Of a stretch of DNA of 64,000 bases, positions 34,639-44,039 are shown one piece after another. A model generated the notes under the pieces. That model did no database searches, was not told the origin of the DNA, and saw only the letters and a program-made list of their open reading frames with translations. The number at the start of each line of letters is the position of its first letter. Position 1 is the first letter of the stretch. A program made the translations under genes and the position numbers. The DNA is taken from positions 434,001 to 498,000 of the forward strand of contig JAMWZC010000001.1 in NCBI GenBank assembly GCA_024304985.1. Direction: 5' to 3'. This DNA comes from Paracoccaceae bacterium (GTDB taxonomy: Bacteria > Pseudomonadota > Alphaproteobacteria > Rhodobacterales > Rhodobacteraceae).

Positions 34639-37269
34639 TCACGCGTCTATATTGGCAAACTCGTGGTCAGGTTTGCGCTTGGGCTTGTCGCTGCGGTTCA
34701 GCCCCAAAAACAGCACGATGTTCTTGGCGACATAAAGCGTGGACCATGTGCCAACGATCACGCCGAAAACCATAGCAAACACAAAGCCACGGATCACATC
34801 GCCACCAAAGACCAGCAGCACCACAAGTGCGATCAGCGTCGTCACCGCTGTCATCAATGTCCGGCTCAGCGTCTCATTCGCCGAGAGGTTCATCAACTCG
34901 CGAAGCGGCATGGTCTTGTATTTCGCCAGGTTCTCACGCAGCCGGTCGAAGATCACGACAGTGTCATTGACCGAATAGCCAAGGATCGTCAGCAGCGCCG
35001 CCACGATGGTCAGATCAAACCGCAACTGGAACAGTGCAAAGACCCCCATGGTGACGATCACGTCATGCGCCAGCGCCGCCACGGTGCCCACCGCGAATTG
35101 CCATTCGAACCGCAGCCAGACATAGGCAAGGATGCCGAAGGCCCCCGCACCCACTGCCGCCAGCGCCAGCCAGATCAGTTCGGCTGAGACTTTGGGGCCG
35201 ACCGAATCCACCGCCGTGAAGGCAATCGCCGGATCAACCGACCGCAACGTCTCCTGCACCTGCGCGATGGTGGCGGCGGAAATCGCCTCAACCCCCTCCT
35301 GCGCCTGAATACGGATCATCGCCACATGCTGATCGGCGCGGAAGGTGGGATCGAACACCTCGGATATCGCCACATCGCCCAGTTGCAACCCGGACAGCGC
35401 TGTGCGGTAAGCGCTAAGATCAATCTCCTGCACCGATTCCGTGCGGAAGGTCGTGCCGCCCTTGAAGTCGATCCCGAAGTTCAGCCCCATCGTTGCGATC
35501 AACACCAGCGAGGCGACGACCGCAAAGACCGACACGCCAAAGGTTGCCCATTGCGCGCGGAAAAAGTCGATTCCGGTCTTGTCCGGCGTCAGCTTGATCC
35601 AGCCCCGCAGGGTGATGCTGGCGGGTTTGCGCCAGCGCATCCATGTCTCGATGATCAGCTTGGTGACATAAACCGCCGTGAACATCGAGGTCAGGATACC
35701 CAGACCCAGCGTCACGGCAAAGCCGCGCACCGCGCCTGACCCGATGGCGAACATGATCAGCGCGGTCAGAAGCCCGGTCAGGTTGCTGTCCATGATCGCG
35801 GACAGAGCCTTGTCGAAGCCCAGCGTGATGGCGCGCCCAGCGGGGCGGCCTTGGCGCAACTCCTCGCGGATACGCTCGAAGATCAGGACATTGGCATCCA
35901 CCGCCATGCCCATGGTCAGCACGATCCCCGCGATCCCCGGCAATGTCAGGGTCGCCCCCATCAGGGTCAGCGCCGCCATCAGCAGCGTCATGTTGATGCC
36001 AAGTGCGAAGACCGCCATCACACCGAATGTGCCGTAACAGGCCACCATGAACGCGATCACCGCCACCATGCCGATGACAGCCGCACTTTGGCCCGCGTCG
36101 ATACTGTCCTGCCCCAGTTCCGGCCCGATGGTGCGTTCTTCCAGAAAGGTCATCCCCGCAGGCAGGGCACCGGCGCGCAGCAGCACGGCCAGATCGGTGC
36201 TTTCCTCTACCGTAAAGCTGCCGGTGATGATCCCCGATCCGCCGGGGATATGGCTTTGGATCACCGGGGCGCTGATCACCTCGTCATCCAGGACAATCGC
36301 AAAGGGGCTGCCGATATGGGCGGCGGTATAATCGCCAAAAGCCCGCGCGCCGGTGGGATCAAAGCGGAAATTAACCGCCGGGCGGTTGTTCTGGTCGAAG
36401 GCGGGCTGCGCATCGACAAGGTTGTCGCCGCTGACGACCGGGCTTTGATCGACGATGTAGAACACCCCCGCCTCATCCAGCGAGGGCAGGATCAGCGTGC
36501 CGGGTTCCGTCGCAGCCTCGGCGCTTGCGGCGCGTCCGAGGACCGGATGAAAGCTCAGCTTTGCGGTGGTGCCGATCAGCGCCTTCAACTCGGAGGCCGA
36601 GCCGATACCCGGCACCTGGATCAGGATGCGGTTCTCGCCTTGCCGCTGGATGGTGGGTTCGCGCGTGCCCACCTCATCGACGCGGCGGCGGATGATCTCA
36701 AGGCTTTGTTGTATCGTGCGCTGATCCGATGCGGCGCGTTCCGCCGCCGACAGGGTCACGATCAGCACGCCCCCATCGGCGCGGACTTCGATGTCGGTCT
36801 GTCCGGCCCCCGTCAAAGAGGTCACAGGCGAGGCCAGCGCGCGGACAGCGGCCAGGGCCGCCTGTTCACCGGCAGGCTCGGACAGGCTGATGCGCAATTC
36901 GCCAGGGGCCGCGTCCTGCCGGCGGATGGTGCCGACCTTGTCGCGCAGGTCGCGCAGCGCGTCGCGGACCTGCGGCCAGAGGCCGTCCATGCGCGCGGCA
37001 TAGACATCCTCGACCTGCACCTCGGCCAGAAGATGCGCGCCACCGCGCAGATCAAGCCCGAGGTTGACAAGGCTTGAAGGCAGCCAGGTGGGCCAGCCCG
37101 TCAGATCGGCGGCCTGTGCTGACGGCAGCGCGCCGGTTTCGGTTTGCACGGCAAGGGCATCGTTATACCGCTCGACCTGCGGGTAAAATGCGTTGGGAAG
37201 GGCAAAGATCAGCCCCCAGAGGCAAACGCTCCAGATCAGGAGGCGTTTCCAAATGAGTGTTTTCGACAT
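34639..37269 (-). CDS. secDF: Fused SecD-SecF protein translocase subunit
   Basis: 876-residue single-chain SecDF; the ATG at 37269 has AAGGATAGATC upstream, while the open frame continues 81 codons further. SecD half (about 1-540): N-terminal helix, NLGLDLRGGAHLL, the large periplasmic P1 region, then TIGPELGQDSI and the membrane bundle with GMAVDANVLIFERIREEL. SecF half (about 560-876): NFGIDFKGGTTF, VGPKVSAELI and YSVNDTVVIFDRLREN. It uses the proton gradient to pull translocated polypeptides and clear SecYEG. Rhodobacterales usually encode SecD and SecF separately beside yajC, so this fused copy looks additional. Confidence 0.94.
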   Translation of the reverse strand: MSKTLIWKRLLIWSVCLWGLIFALPNAFYPQVERYNDALAVQTETGALPSAQAADLTGWPTWLPSSLVNLGLDLRGGAHLLAEVQVEDVYAARMDGLWPQVRDALRDLRDKVGTIRRQDAAPGELRISLSEPAGEQAALAAVRALASPVTSLTGAGQTDIEVRADGGVLIVTLSAAERAASDQRTIQQSLEIIRRRVDEVGTREPTIQRQGENRILIQVPGIGSASELKALIGTTAKLSFHPVLGRAASAEAATEPGTLILPSLDEAGVFYIVDQSPVVSGDNLVDAQPAFDQNNRPAVNFRFDPTGARAFGDYTAAHIGSPFAIVLDDEVISAPVIQSHIPGGSGIITGSFTVEESTDLAVLLRAGALPAGMTFLEERTIGPELGQDSIDAGQSAAVIGMVAVIAFMVACYGTFGVMAVFALGINMTLLMAALTLMGATLTLPGIAGIVLTMGMAVDANVLIFERIREELRQGRPAGRAITLGFDKALSAIMDSNLTGLLTALIMFAIGSGAVRGFAVTLGLGILTSMFTAVYVTKLIIETWMRWRKPASITLRGWIKLTPDKTGIDFFRAQWATFGVSVFAVVASLVLIATMGLNFGIDFKGGTTFRTESVQEIDLSAYRTALSGLQLGDVAISEVFDPTFRADQHVAMIRIQAQEGVEAISAATIAQVQETLRSVDPAIAFTAVDSVGPKVSAELIWLALAAVGAGAFGILAYVWLRFEWQFAVGTVAALAHDVIVTMGVFALFQLRFDLTIVAALLTILGYSVNDTVVIFDRLRENLAKYKTMPLRELMNLSANETLSRTLMTAVTTLIALVVLLVFGGDVIRGFVFAMVFGVIVGTWSTLYVAKNIVLFLGLNRSDKPKRKPDHEFANIDA

Positions 37270-37453
37270 GGATCTATCCTTGGCCGATGAAGGGCGGGCA
37301 CCTGGCCCGGTCCGGCTTGATCGGTGACATCTGCAAGGGTCATGCGGCCAGACAGGGGCGCGGACCCGGCGCCATGCCGGCCGGACTGGGCATGGCATCA
37401 AGACGGTATCGGATCGCGCACAATGCTGGCCCGCATGAGGGAACGACCAGTTG

Positions 37454-37825
37454 TTAGGCTGCGGGCGGTGCCCTTGGGCTGTGTGGGGCATGTTTGCGGC
37501 CCGGTGGGCCATCCAGGCTCAACCCGGCCAAGCTGTCAGAAGTCAGCGGGACCCTGTCAGGAGCGGACGGGTCTGTCGGCAGAGATGCGTCGGGACCCGT
37601 GCCGAACCTGTCATCCGCAGGCCGCTGGACGGGGCTTGGCTTGATCTGCAAGGCAGCAAGTTCGGGCGTGCCCTGGAGGCTGATCGCCTCTTGCTGCGCC
37701 ACGGGACCGGACCCTGCATGACCCTGGTCTACTCCAAACGACCAGACCAGCAGAAGCGATAGCAGAAGGGACCAGACGGCAAGCGTCCGGAGGGTCAGGG
37801 CTGCGATCTGGCGGGTTCTGATCAT
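37454..37825 (-). CDS. Small membrane-anchored or secreted protein, function unknown
   Basis: 123-residue protein if started at 37825 (MIRTRQIAAL). One hydrophobic N-terminal segment (about residues 10-32, a signal peptide or anchor) is followed by a polar Pro/Asp/Ser-rich region without recognisable domain. It lies 184 bases upstream of secDF on the same strand and could be cotranscribed. The gene call rests on composition and position only; the reverse strand is also open here, so it may be spurious. Confidence 0.4.
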   Translation of the reverse strand: MIRTRQIAALTLRTLAVWSLLLSLLLVWSFGVDQGHAGSGPVAQQEAISLQGTPELAALQIKPSPVQRPADDRFGTGPDASLPTDPSAPDRVPLTSDSLAGLSLDGPPGRKHAPHSPRAPPAA

Positions 37826-37919
37826 GGGGCGCAGCATCCCACCAATCCGCACGAAAGACAATCTGCTGCGCAAGGTCTGCGAGCTTCCAGCGCGTCAGGC
37901 AGGGCGCCGATCAACGGGA

Positions 37920-38219
37920 TCATGTCAGGCTCAGTCCGACGAGAAGGATCGCCGACACGCCTCGTGCCAGGTCTGCATGATGACCCGGCCCTTGATAGCG
38001 CGCGGCGGCGCGCCAGACACCGACCAGCGCCACCAGATTGTATGGCACCGAAAGACCATAGCCGACAACCAGCGCTATCCATGGCAAGTCGAGCGTGATC
38101 AGCACCAGGAAGAGAATGCTTGTGGTCACATTGACCAGCAGGCCGCCAAAGACAGCCCAGGTCCAGAACGCATCACTCATTTCAATGTCGCCCCGCCACA
38201 GGGACTTCAGCTTTTGCAT
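37920..38219 (-). CDS. Small two-to-three-helix membrane protein, function unknown
   Basis: 99-residue protein starting MQKLKSLWRGDIEMSDAF. Hydrophobic stretches at about 15-38 and 42-65 flank a conserved-looking VPYNLVALVGVWRAA turn; the C-terminus is again hydrophobic (VSAILLVGLSL). AGGGACG precedes the ATG closely. It sits 94 bases upstream of the 37454-37825 gene and in line with secDF. No family recognised with confidence. Confidence 0.6.
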   Translation of the reverse strand: MQKLKSLWRGDIEMSDAFWTWAVFGGLLVNVTTSILFLVLITLDLPWIALVVGYGLSVPYNLVALVGVWRAAARYQGPGHHADLARGVSAILLVGLSLT

Positions 38220-38704
38220 CGTCCCTATGTGGGACGTGCGCCGCATTGGCACCAGCCCCTCCGCGATATTTCCAGGCCAGGGGCGGACATCCGGCAATTC
38301 GGGGTCCTGACGCGTTGGCAGTATGCGCAAGCCGGTTCATCGCGGCCAGCATCCTCCGGTCGGCAAACAAACTTCGTCCGATCAAGTGCTCCATCCAGCA
38401 CCCGCGTCAGATCCGGGTTCGGATCGAGGCCAGGCATGGGCCGTCGTGGGCGCGGGTGACTTGATCCACGACCCGATCCCTTTTCGGGGCATCTCTGACT
38501 GCCCTCTGGACGGGGTGCGGGACGGACCTGCGCCATTCTGTGCCAGCACGCACGCTGCATTGCGGCACAACGCGCACATGTGGTATTCTCTAACTCGATC
38601 GCAGGTGAGCGATTGCCATCGGAGCCTTTGCAGACCCCTGCTGGGATTGCGTCTCGCGCCAATACCCTTCGCAAGACGCGGCGGACCTGTCGGCCAAACA
38701 CATC
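38220..38704. other. Long divergent gap before kup
   Basis: 485 bases between the minus-strand small membrane gene and kup. Open frames cross it on both strands but none carries a ribosome site or a recognised product. It should contain the kup promoter. Confidence 0.5.
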
Positions 38705-40687
38705 ATGACATCATCCAACCCCAACTCCCCTTTTTTACGGGACGAAACGCGCTTTCCGTTCTTCGATGAGGACGAACTCGATATCGCGGACTACCTGCGC
38801 GACGAGGGCGAAGAACCTGCCGCCCCCACACACAAACAAAGCTTCGCGGCATTGACCATTGGCGCTGTCGGAGTCGTTTATGGCGACATCGGCACGAGCC
38901 CGCTCTATGCCTTTCGCGAGGCACTCCGCCCCGTTGCAGGCAATGGCTCCGTCACCCCGTCCGAAGTCTTGGGTCTCTTGTCGCTTCTGATCTGGACGCT
39001 GATCCTGATCGTCACGCTCAAATACGTGTTCTTTCTGCTGCGGGTCGACAACCGGGGCGAAGGCGGGATTCTCGCGCTCTATACGATTGTGCGGCTCGCT
39101 ATAGGGCGGCGATCGATTCCGGTGCTGACGCTGGCAGTCATAGGGGCCGCTCTCTTCTTTGGCGATGCGATCATCACGCCTGCGATCTCGGTCCTGTCCG
39201 CGGTCGAGGGCGCGGGACTGGTCATGCCTGCGCTTGAGGAATGGGTGGTTCCCACGACATTGGGCATCCTGATCGGGTTGTTCGCTGTCCAGCGTCGTGG
39301 CACAAAAACCATCGCCAGAGCTTTCGGACCGATTACAGTGTTGTGGTTCTCTGTCCTGGCCGGGCTGGGGCTGTGGCACATCCTACAGGCACCTGCGGTG
39401 CTTGCGGCCTTCAACCCGGTCTGGGCGGTGGCGTTCCTGATTGAACACAAACTCATCGCCTTTGCCGTGCTGGGTGCAGTCTTTCTGGCCGTCACCGGAG
39501 CCGAAGCGCTCTATGCGGATCTGGGGCATTTCGGGCGTCGCCCCATCATGGCGGCCTGGTTCATCTTGGTCTTTCCAGCGCTGGTGATGAACTATCTCGG
39601 CCAGGGCGCCCTGGTGCTGACGGATCCGACGGCGCTGTCGAACCCCTTGTTCGCCATGGTTCCGCCTGTCGTTTTGCCTTGGCTTGTGATGCTGGCGACG
39701 GCGGCGACCGTGATCGCGGCACAGGCGGTGATATCGGGCGCCTTCTCGATGGGACGCGCTGCGATCCAGCTTGGCCTTCTGCCCCGGATGTTGATCCGCC
39801 ACACTGCCGCCGACCAGAGCGGGCAGATCTACATCGGCACGATCAACTGGGCGCTGCTGGCGGGTGTGATCTGGCTGGTGCTGGCGTTCAGGTCTTCTGA
39901 AAGCTTGGCCCATGCTTACGGTATTGCTGTGACTGGCACGATGATCGTGACAAGCGTTCTCGCCTGCCTTTACCTATTCCGTTCCGGCCTCTTGCCGCTT
40001 CCGCTGGCTCTTGTCATGGTTGTGCCCATTGCCGCGATCGAGACAGTGTTCTTGATGTCCAACCTCACCAAGATTGTGGATGGTGGTTTTGTGCCTGTGA
40101 TCATTGCATTGGTTCTGGGCATAACGATGTGGGCCTGGTGGCGTGGCACGCAATCGATCCTGACGAAATCGCACAGACAACTTGTTCCTGTCGACAGCTT
40201 CGTCAGGTCGATGGCCAATAGCTCGGTGCATGTCATTCCGGGCACGGCTTTCTTTCTCATCCCTGATCCCGACGTCGTGCCCTCAGCACTTCTCCACAAC
40301 CTCAAACACAACCGGGTGCTGCACGATCAAACCGTGATCCTGACCATCGAGACATTGCGCGTGCCGCTGGCTGATCCGACAGAACGCGCCAGCTTTGAGG
40401 TGCTGTGGGCTCATTTCGCGCGCCTGACCCTGCGCTTCGGGTTCATGGAAACGCCCAATGTGTCGCGCGCAATGGGCACTGCACGCCGCGCCGGACTGAA
40501 ATTTGACGTGATGCGCACAACTTTCTTCTTGGGCCGCAGACGGCCAGTTGTGACGGGCCCCTTTGGCTGGCAGCGTGTCCTCGACAAGCTTTACGCCCTG
40601 CTCTATCGCTTCTCAGCAGATCCGTCTGATTTCTATCATCTGCCGCGCGATCGGGTGGTGGAGCTGGGCGAGCGGGTGGCCATGTAA
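38705..40687 (+). CDS. kup: Kup-type low-affinity potassium/proton symporter
   Basis: 660-residue KUP/HAK/KT family transporter with about 12 helices and a C-terminal cytoplasmic domain. Signature segments: GVVYGDIGTSPLYAFREAL at about residues 56-74, LRVDNRGEGGILALY, ALFFGDAIITPAISVLSAVEG and GQGALVLTDP. A 40-residue acidic N-terminal extension (DEDELDIADYLRDEGEE) precedes the first helix. Kup works when potassium uptake by Trk is limited, for example at low pH. No clear ribosome site precedes the ATG. Second potassium importer of the accessory block after trkH; convergent with htpX. Confidence 0.95.
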   Translation: MTSSNPNSPFLRDETRFPFFDEDELDIADYLRDEGEEPAAPTHKQSFAALTIGAVGVVYGDIGTSPLYAFREALRPVAGNGSVTPSEVLGLLSLLIWTLILIVTLKYVFFLLRVDNRGEGGILALYTIVRLAIGRRSIPVLTLAVIGAALFFGDAIITPAISVLSAVEGAGLVMPALEEWVVPTTLGILIGLFAVQRRGTKTIARAFGPITVLWFSVLAGLGLWHILQAPAVLAAFNPVWAVAFLIEHKLIAFAVLGAVFLAVTGAEALYADLGHFGRRPIMAAWFILVFPALVMNYLGQGALVLTDPTALSNPLFAMVPPVVLPWLVMLATAATVIAAQAVISGAFSMGRAAIQLGLLPRMLIRHTAADQSGQIYIGTINWALLAGVIWLVLAFRSSESLAHAYGIAVTGTMIVTSVLACLYLFRSGLLPLPLALVMVVPIAAIETVFLMSNLTKIVDGGFVPVIIALVLGITMWAWWRGTQSILTKSHRQLVPVDSFVRSMANSSVHVIPGTAFFLIPDPDVVPSALLHNLKHNRVLHDQTVILTIETLRVPLADPTERASFEVLWAHFARLTLRFGFMETPNVSRAMGTARRAGLKFDVMRTTFFLGRRRPVVTGPFGWQRVLDKLYALLYRFSADPSDFYHLPRDRVVELGERVAM

Positions 40688-40731
40688 TTTCACAAAGCGA
40701 TTGATCCCGAGCCTAAAAGCCACACCTGCGT

Positions 40732-41655
40732 TCAGGCCCAAGGTCCGGTGCGTCGACGGTTGGGGGTGGTGGGGATTCGGCTGGCCGCTATGGACGTCAT
40801 GGAGCCATCTGACGCGGATCGATCAGGTATGGCCAAAGAGCGGAGGGCAGCCACACGATTCTCGGTCGCAGGGTGGGTCGCGAAGAGACTGTCGTGTCTG
40901 TGGGCATGCAACGGGTTGATGATGAACATATGCGCCGTGCCCGGATTGCGTTCAGCGGCGTGGTTGTAGATCCGCGCAGCCCCCATGGCGATCTTCTCCA
41001 GCGCCGAGGCCAGCCAGAGGGGCTGACCGCAGATCAAGGATCCGGCCTTGTCCGCCGCATATTCCCGCGTCCGGTTGATGGCCATCTGCACCAAGGCCGC
41101 CGCCATCGGCGTAAGGACCATCATCAGAAGCGTTCCGACAAGACCAAGCCGCTCGCGCGATCCGCCAAAGAACAATGCAAAGTTCGCCAGCATCGATATC
41201 GCACCGGCGAAAGTCGCTGTGACGGTCATGATTGCGGTGTCATGGTTGCGGATATGGGCCAGCTCATGGGCGATCACACCAGCCAGTTCCTCGCGGGTCA
41301 GGTTGCGCATCAAGCCCGTGGTCACGGCGACGGCGGCGTTCGCGGGATTGCGACCGGTGGCGAATGCATTCGGCTGCGGCGTGTCAATCAGATAAACCGC
41401 AGGCGCAGGAAGACCCGCATTCCGCGCGAGGTCCATGGTCAAGGCGTGCAGGCCCATCCGGTCGCCGTGCATCACCGGCTGGGCGTTGTGCATCCGCAGG
41501 ACCATCCGGTCCGAGTTCCACCAGCTAAAGGCGTTCATGGCAGCAGCGACGACCAGCGCAATGAGCGCGCCCCCCGCGCCACCGATCAGGTAGCCGACAC
41601 CCATGAAGATCGCGGTCATCGCTGCCATCAGCATCGCTGTCTTTACATAGCCCAC
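40732..41655 (-). CDS. htpX: Membrane zinc metalloprotease HtpX
   Basis: 307-residue M48B protease. The GTG start at 41655 (read [14 protein letters not shown]) is chosen because GGGAG lies seven bases upstream and the family N-terminus begins there; the frame is open 81 codons further without similarity. Two N-terminal helices, zinc site HELAH near residue 130 in [14 protein letters not shown], a further helix pair, and the third ligand Glu in [12 protein letters not shown]. HtpX degrades damaged membrane proteins together with FtsH and is often under CpxR control. The 38-residue Ser/Arg-rich C-terminal tail is unusual. Confidence 0.93.
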   Translation of the reverse strand: MGYVKTAMLMAAMTAIFMGVGYLIGGAGGALIALVVAAAMNAFSWWNSDRMVLRMHNAQPVMHGDRMGLHALTMDLARNAGLPAPAVYLIDTPQPNAFATGRNPANAAVAVTTGLMRNLTREELAGVIAHELAHIRNHDTAIMTVTATFAGAISMLANFALFFGGSRERLGLVGTLLMMVLTPMAAALVQMAINRTREYAADKAGSLICGQPLWLASALEKIAMGAARIYNHAAERNPGTAHMFIINPLHAHRHDSLFATHPATENRVAALRSLAIPDRSASDGSMTSIAASRIPTTPNRRRTGPWA

Positions 41656-41980
41656 CTTTGTCTCCCGCACCTCAAGCAAATGGTATGAAGAAAATATGGA
41701 TAGGTTTGCATCCCAATCAGGCCAGTTCGTCCCCGACTTTGCGAACACGTGATCAAAAATCTCACTTTGCCGACTTTGAATAAATCCAATACTGCACAGT
41801 TGTTCCAATGTCCGCTTTGGAAGAACGGCCCTGCAGCGTTCGACATCACGGTCAAGGTCCGGTTTGGGCCGGGTGCGTGGATGCGCGCGCCGCTGCACGC
41901 GCGACCTCGACTTGGCGCACTTCGGTCAGTTCGGGCAAAGGGCCGCACACGTTTATCCGTAGGTCAACCTGAACGTCTCG

Positions 41981-42418
41981 GTGGATTATCTCAATACTTT
42001 GCGCATCCTTATCGAGGAAGAGGTCCACGGGTTTTCCTTATTCTGGGGGCATGATGCGTCGGCGATACAAGCCGCTAAAGCAAGCGATCTGGTGGTCCTG
42101 TCCGGCGTCAGGAGCGCGGCAGAGGCGCGTTGTGCGGAGGAGGCTGGCGCCGATACCTTCGTGGCGCAGGGTTGCGAGGTCGGAGGGCACGTCTGGAGAC
42201 GCGTATCGACCTTGGCATTGATCCCGGCGATGTCGGATGCGGTAGAGATTCCGGCGCTGGCTGCTGGTGGTATTATGGCGGCAGAGGCATGGCGGCGGCT
42301 CTGATGCTCGGAGCTGCAGGGGTATTGCTGGGATCACGTTTTCTGGGCCAGTCCAGAAGCCAAGATCCACGAGACCCACAGAGAGCGTGTGGTAGCAGCC
42401 GCCGAGACGGACACTGAA
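41981..42418 (+). pseudogene. Nitronate monooxygenase (2-nitropropane dioxygenase) remnant, frameshifted
   Basis: Fragments of the FMN-dependent nitronate monooxygenase family in successive frames: SDLVVLSGVRSAAEARCAEEAGADTF... is replaced near 42275 by a frame giving GMAAALMLGAAGVLLGSRFL, then near 42350 by PEAKIHETHRERVVAAAE. The N-terminal half is missing. At least two frameshifts and a 5' truncation make it non-functional. The preceding 41656-41980 stretch shows no supported gene. Confidence 0.75.
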
Positions 42419-42446
42419 AGGCATGCCGACCTGCGAATTTGATCAA

Positions 42447-43151
42447 TCAGCGCTCTGAACTTGCCGGTTGGACACCTACCAGAGGCGACTGCGCCATCCA
42501 GTCCTGGGCGGAATTGATCAGATGCCTGTCGCCGTCGATAAAGGCGGAACGGGCATCGGTTGCATCTTTGACGCTGATATCTCCCAACCAAAGCGCAACC
42601 AATGTTGCAAGTGGCGCCGTCAAGTAGATGTCCACGTCGTGGCCCGGGTCATCGGGGCACAAATCCACCGCATCCCCGTTCGCAATGACCCACCAAGTGT
42701 TGAGATCGATCCGGTCCGAAATCTGCACGAGGATCACGGTTTCCCCATCCGGTAGCCCTTGAGTTTTCAGAGTGCGGTGAAAATCCCACATGAACCCGCC
42801 GACGTCACAATCCTGTGCAGCGATACTGCGTTTGCGCCAGCGCATCCCCCAGATCGCCATGCTCTCGACAATTGGGCCAAGCTCGCGCCCTGAGCGGGTG
42901 AGCCTGTATTCGACAGCTTGCATAGTGGCGGATGGTTTTCGAACAATGATCTCTGCAGCTTCAAGCGTTTTTAACCGCTTGCTCAGGATCGACGGCGACA
43001 TGCGCGGGATCGCTTTTTGAAATCCACCGAAACGGGTTGTTCCCAGAAACATCTCTCGCAGCAGGAGCAGCGTCCACTTGTCGCCAAGGATGTCAGCGGA
43101 GGCCATCGCCGGACACAAGCTGCCTGATACGTTGCGGGTTTTCTCATCCAT
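42447..43151 (-). CDS. HxlR-family transcriptional regulator with C-terminal SCP2-like domain
   Basis: 234 residues from the ATG at 43151 (MDEKTRNVSGSLCPAMAS); upstream residues in the frame lack similarity. The N-terminal winged-helix HxlR domain (about 10-110) has CP near its start, DKWTLLLLREMFLGTTRFG, MSPSILSKRLKTLE and VEYRLTRSGREL. The C-terminal part (about 130-225), with DIYLTAPLATLVALWLGD, resembles the SCP2-like lipid-binding fold attached to many HxlR proteins. Divergent from mddA over 149 bases, so a regulator of mddA-osmC is plausible. The Cys near residue 13 could be a thiol sensor. Confidence 0.82.
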   Translation of the reverse strand: MDEKTRNVSGSLCPAMASADILGDKWTLLLLREMFLGTTRFGGFQKAIPRMSPSILSKRLKTLEAAEIIVRKPSATMQAVEYRLTRSGRELGPIVESMAIWGMRWRKRSIAAQDCDVGGFMWDFHRTLKTQGLPDGETVILVQISDRIDLNTWWVIANGDAVDLCPDDPGHDVDIYLTAPLATLVALWLGDISVKDATDARSAFIDGDRHLINSAQDWMAQSPLVGVQPASSER

Positions 43152-43300
43152 CGCCCAGCCTACTGCCAAGTCGCCCGCGTTAGCAACTACGGTTTCTGTA
43201 GCGGTTTCATACGGATCAAGAAGTATCCATCGGCTTCTGAAGGGCACATTCTGTAGCGGCATCCGGTCCATCGGGTGTATTCAATGGAAAGGAGCCCGCC

Positions 43301-44038
43301 ATGGGCCGTTCAGCTACATTTCTGTATGGCATAATCGCCTATACCATCTTTCTGGTCACCTTCCTCTACACGATTGGTTTCGTGGGTAATATCCTCGTCC
43401 CGAAATCAATCGATTCCGGCACACCAGGCCCGATCACCGCTTCCATATTTATCAATCTGGCTCTGCTTTCGGTTTTCGCAATTCAGCACAGCATCATGGC
43501 CCGTTCCGGATTCAAGCGAGTTTGGACAAGGATCATTCCCAACGCGGCCGAACGCAGCACCTACATACTGATGACTTGTGTTGCGCTTGTCCTGATTTTC
43601 CTGTTTTGGCAGCCCGTTCCGGACGTAATCTGGAGCTTTGACAACCAAGTCGCTGGCGTCATCCTGACCGCGTTGTTCTGGTGCGGATGGCTGCTCGTTC
43701 TGTCCTCAACCTTCATGATCGACCATTTGGATCTGTTCGGCCTGAAACAAGTCTTTGCACATCTGAAACAGCGTCAGGCGGTGAAGCCGAATTTCGTCAA
43801 GACGGGTTTTTACCGGCTGGTTCGGCATCCGATCATGACCGGGTTTATAATCGCCTTCTGGGCCACGCCAACCATGTCGGCGGGCCATCTGATGTTTGCG
43901 CTTGTGATGACCGGTTACATCGTGATTGCCGTTTTGTATCTTGAGGAGAAAGACCTGATCGCCAGCATCGGGGATGACTATTTGACCTACCGGAACGAGG
44001 TCCCCGCCTTTGTGCCCGGCTTCGGGCGAGGACGCTAA
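43301..44038 (+). CDS. mddA: MddA-like methanethiol S-methyltransferase (NnrU/ICMT-like membrane protein)
   Basis: 245-residue membrane protein with five to six helices; AAGGAG lies just before the ATG. The N-terminus FLYGIIAYTIFLVTFLYTIGFVGN and VPKSIDSG match proteins annotated as MddA, which methylates methanethiol with S-adenosylmethionine to give dimethyl sulfide. C-terminal catalytic signature: GFYRLVRHPIMTGF near residues 169-182, then LEEKDLIASIGDDYLTYRNEVPAF, as in isoprenylcysteine methyltransferases. It ends one base before the OsmC gene. A generic isoprenylcysteine-methyltransferase-like role remains possible; enzyme assay needed for certainty. Confidence 0.8.
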   Translation: MGRSATFLYGIIAYTIFLVTFLYTIGFVGNILVPKSIDSGTPGPITASIFINLALLSVFAIQHSIMARSGFKRVWTRIIPNAAERSTYILMTCVALVLIFLFWQPVPDVIWSFDNQVAGVILTALFWCGWLLVLSSTFMIDHLDLFGLKQVFAHLKQRQAVKPNFVKTGFYRLVRHPIMTGFIIAFWATPTMSAGHLMFALVMTGYIVIAVLYLEEKDLIASIGDDYLTYRNEVPAFVPGFGRGR

Positions 44039-44039
44039 C

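Noticed and set aside
35851-37077. 408-codon plus-strand frame opposite secDF
   Set aside because: Antisense to SecDF signature motifs; no family, no ribosome site.
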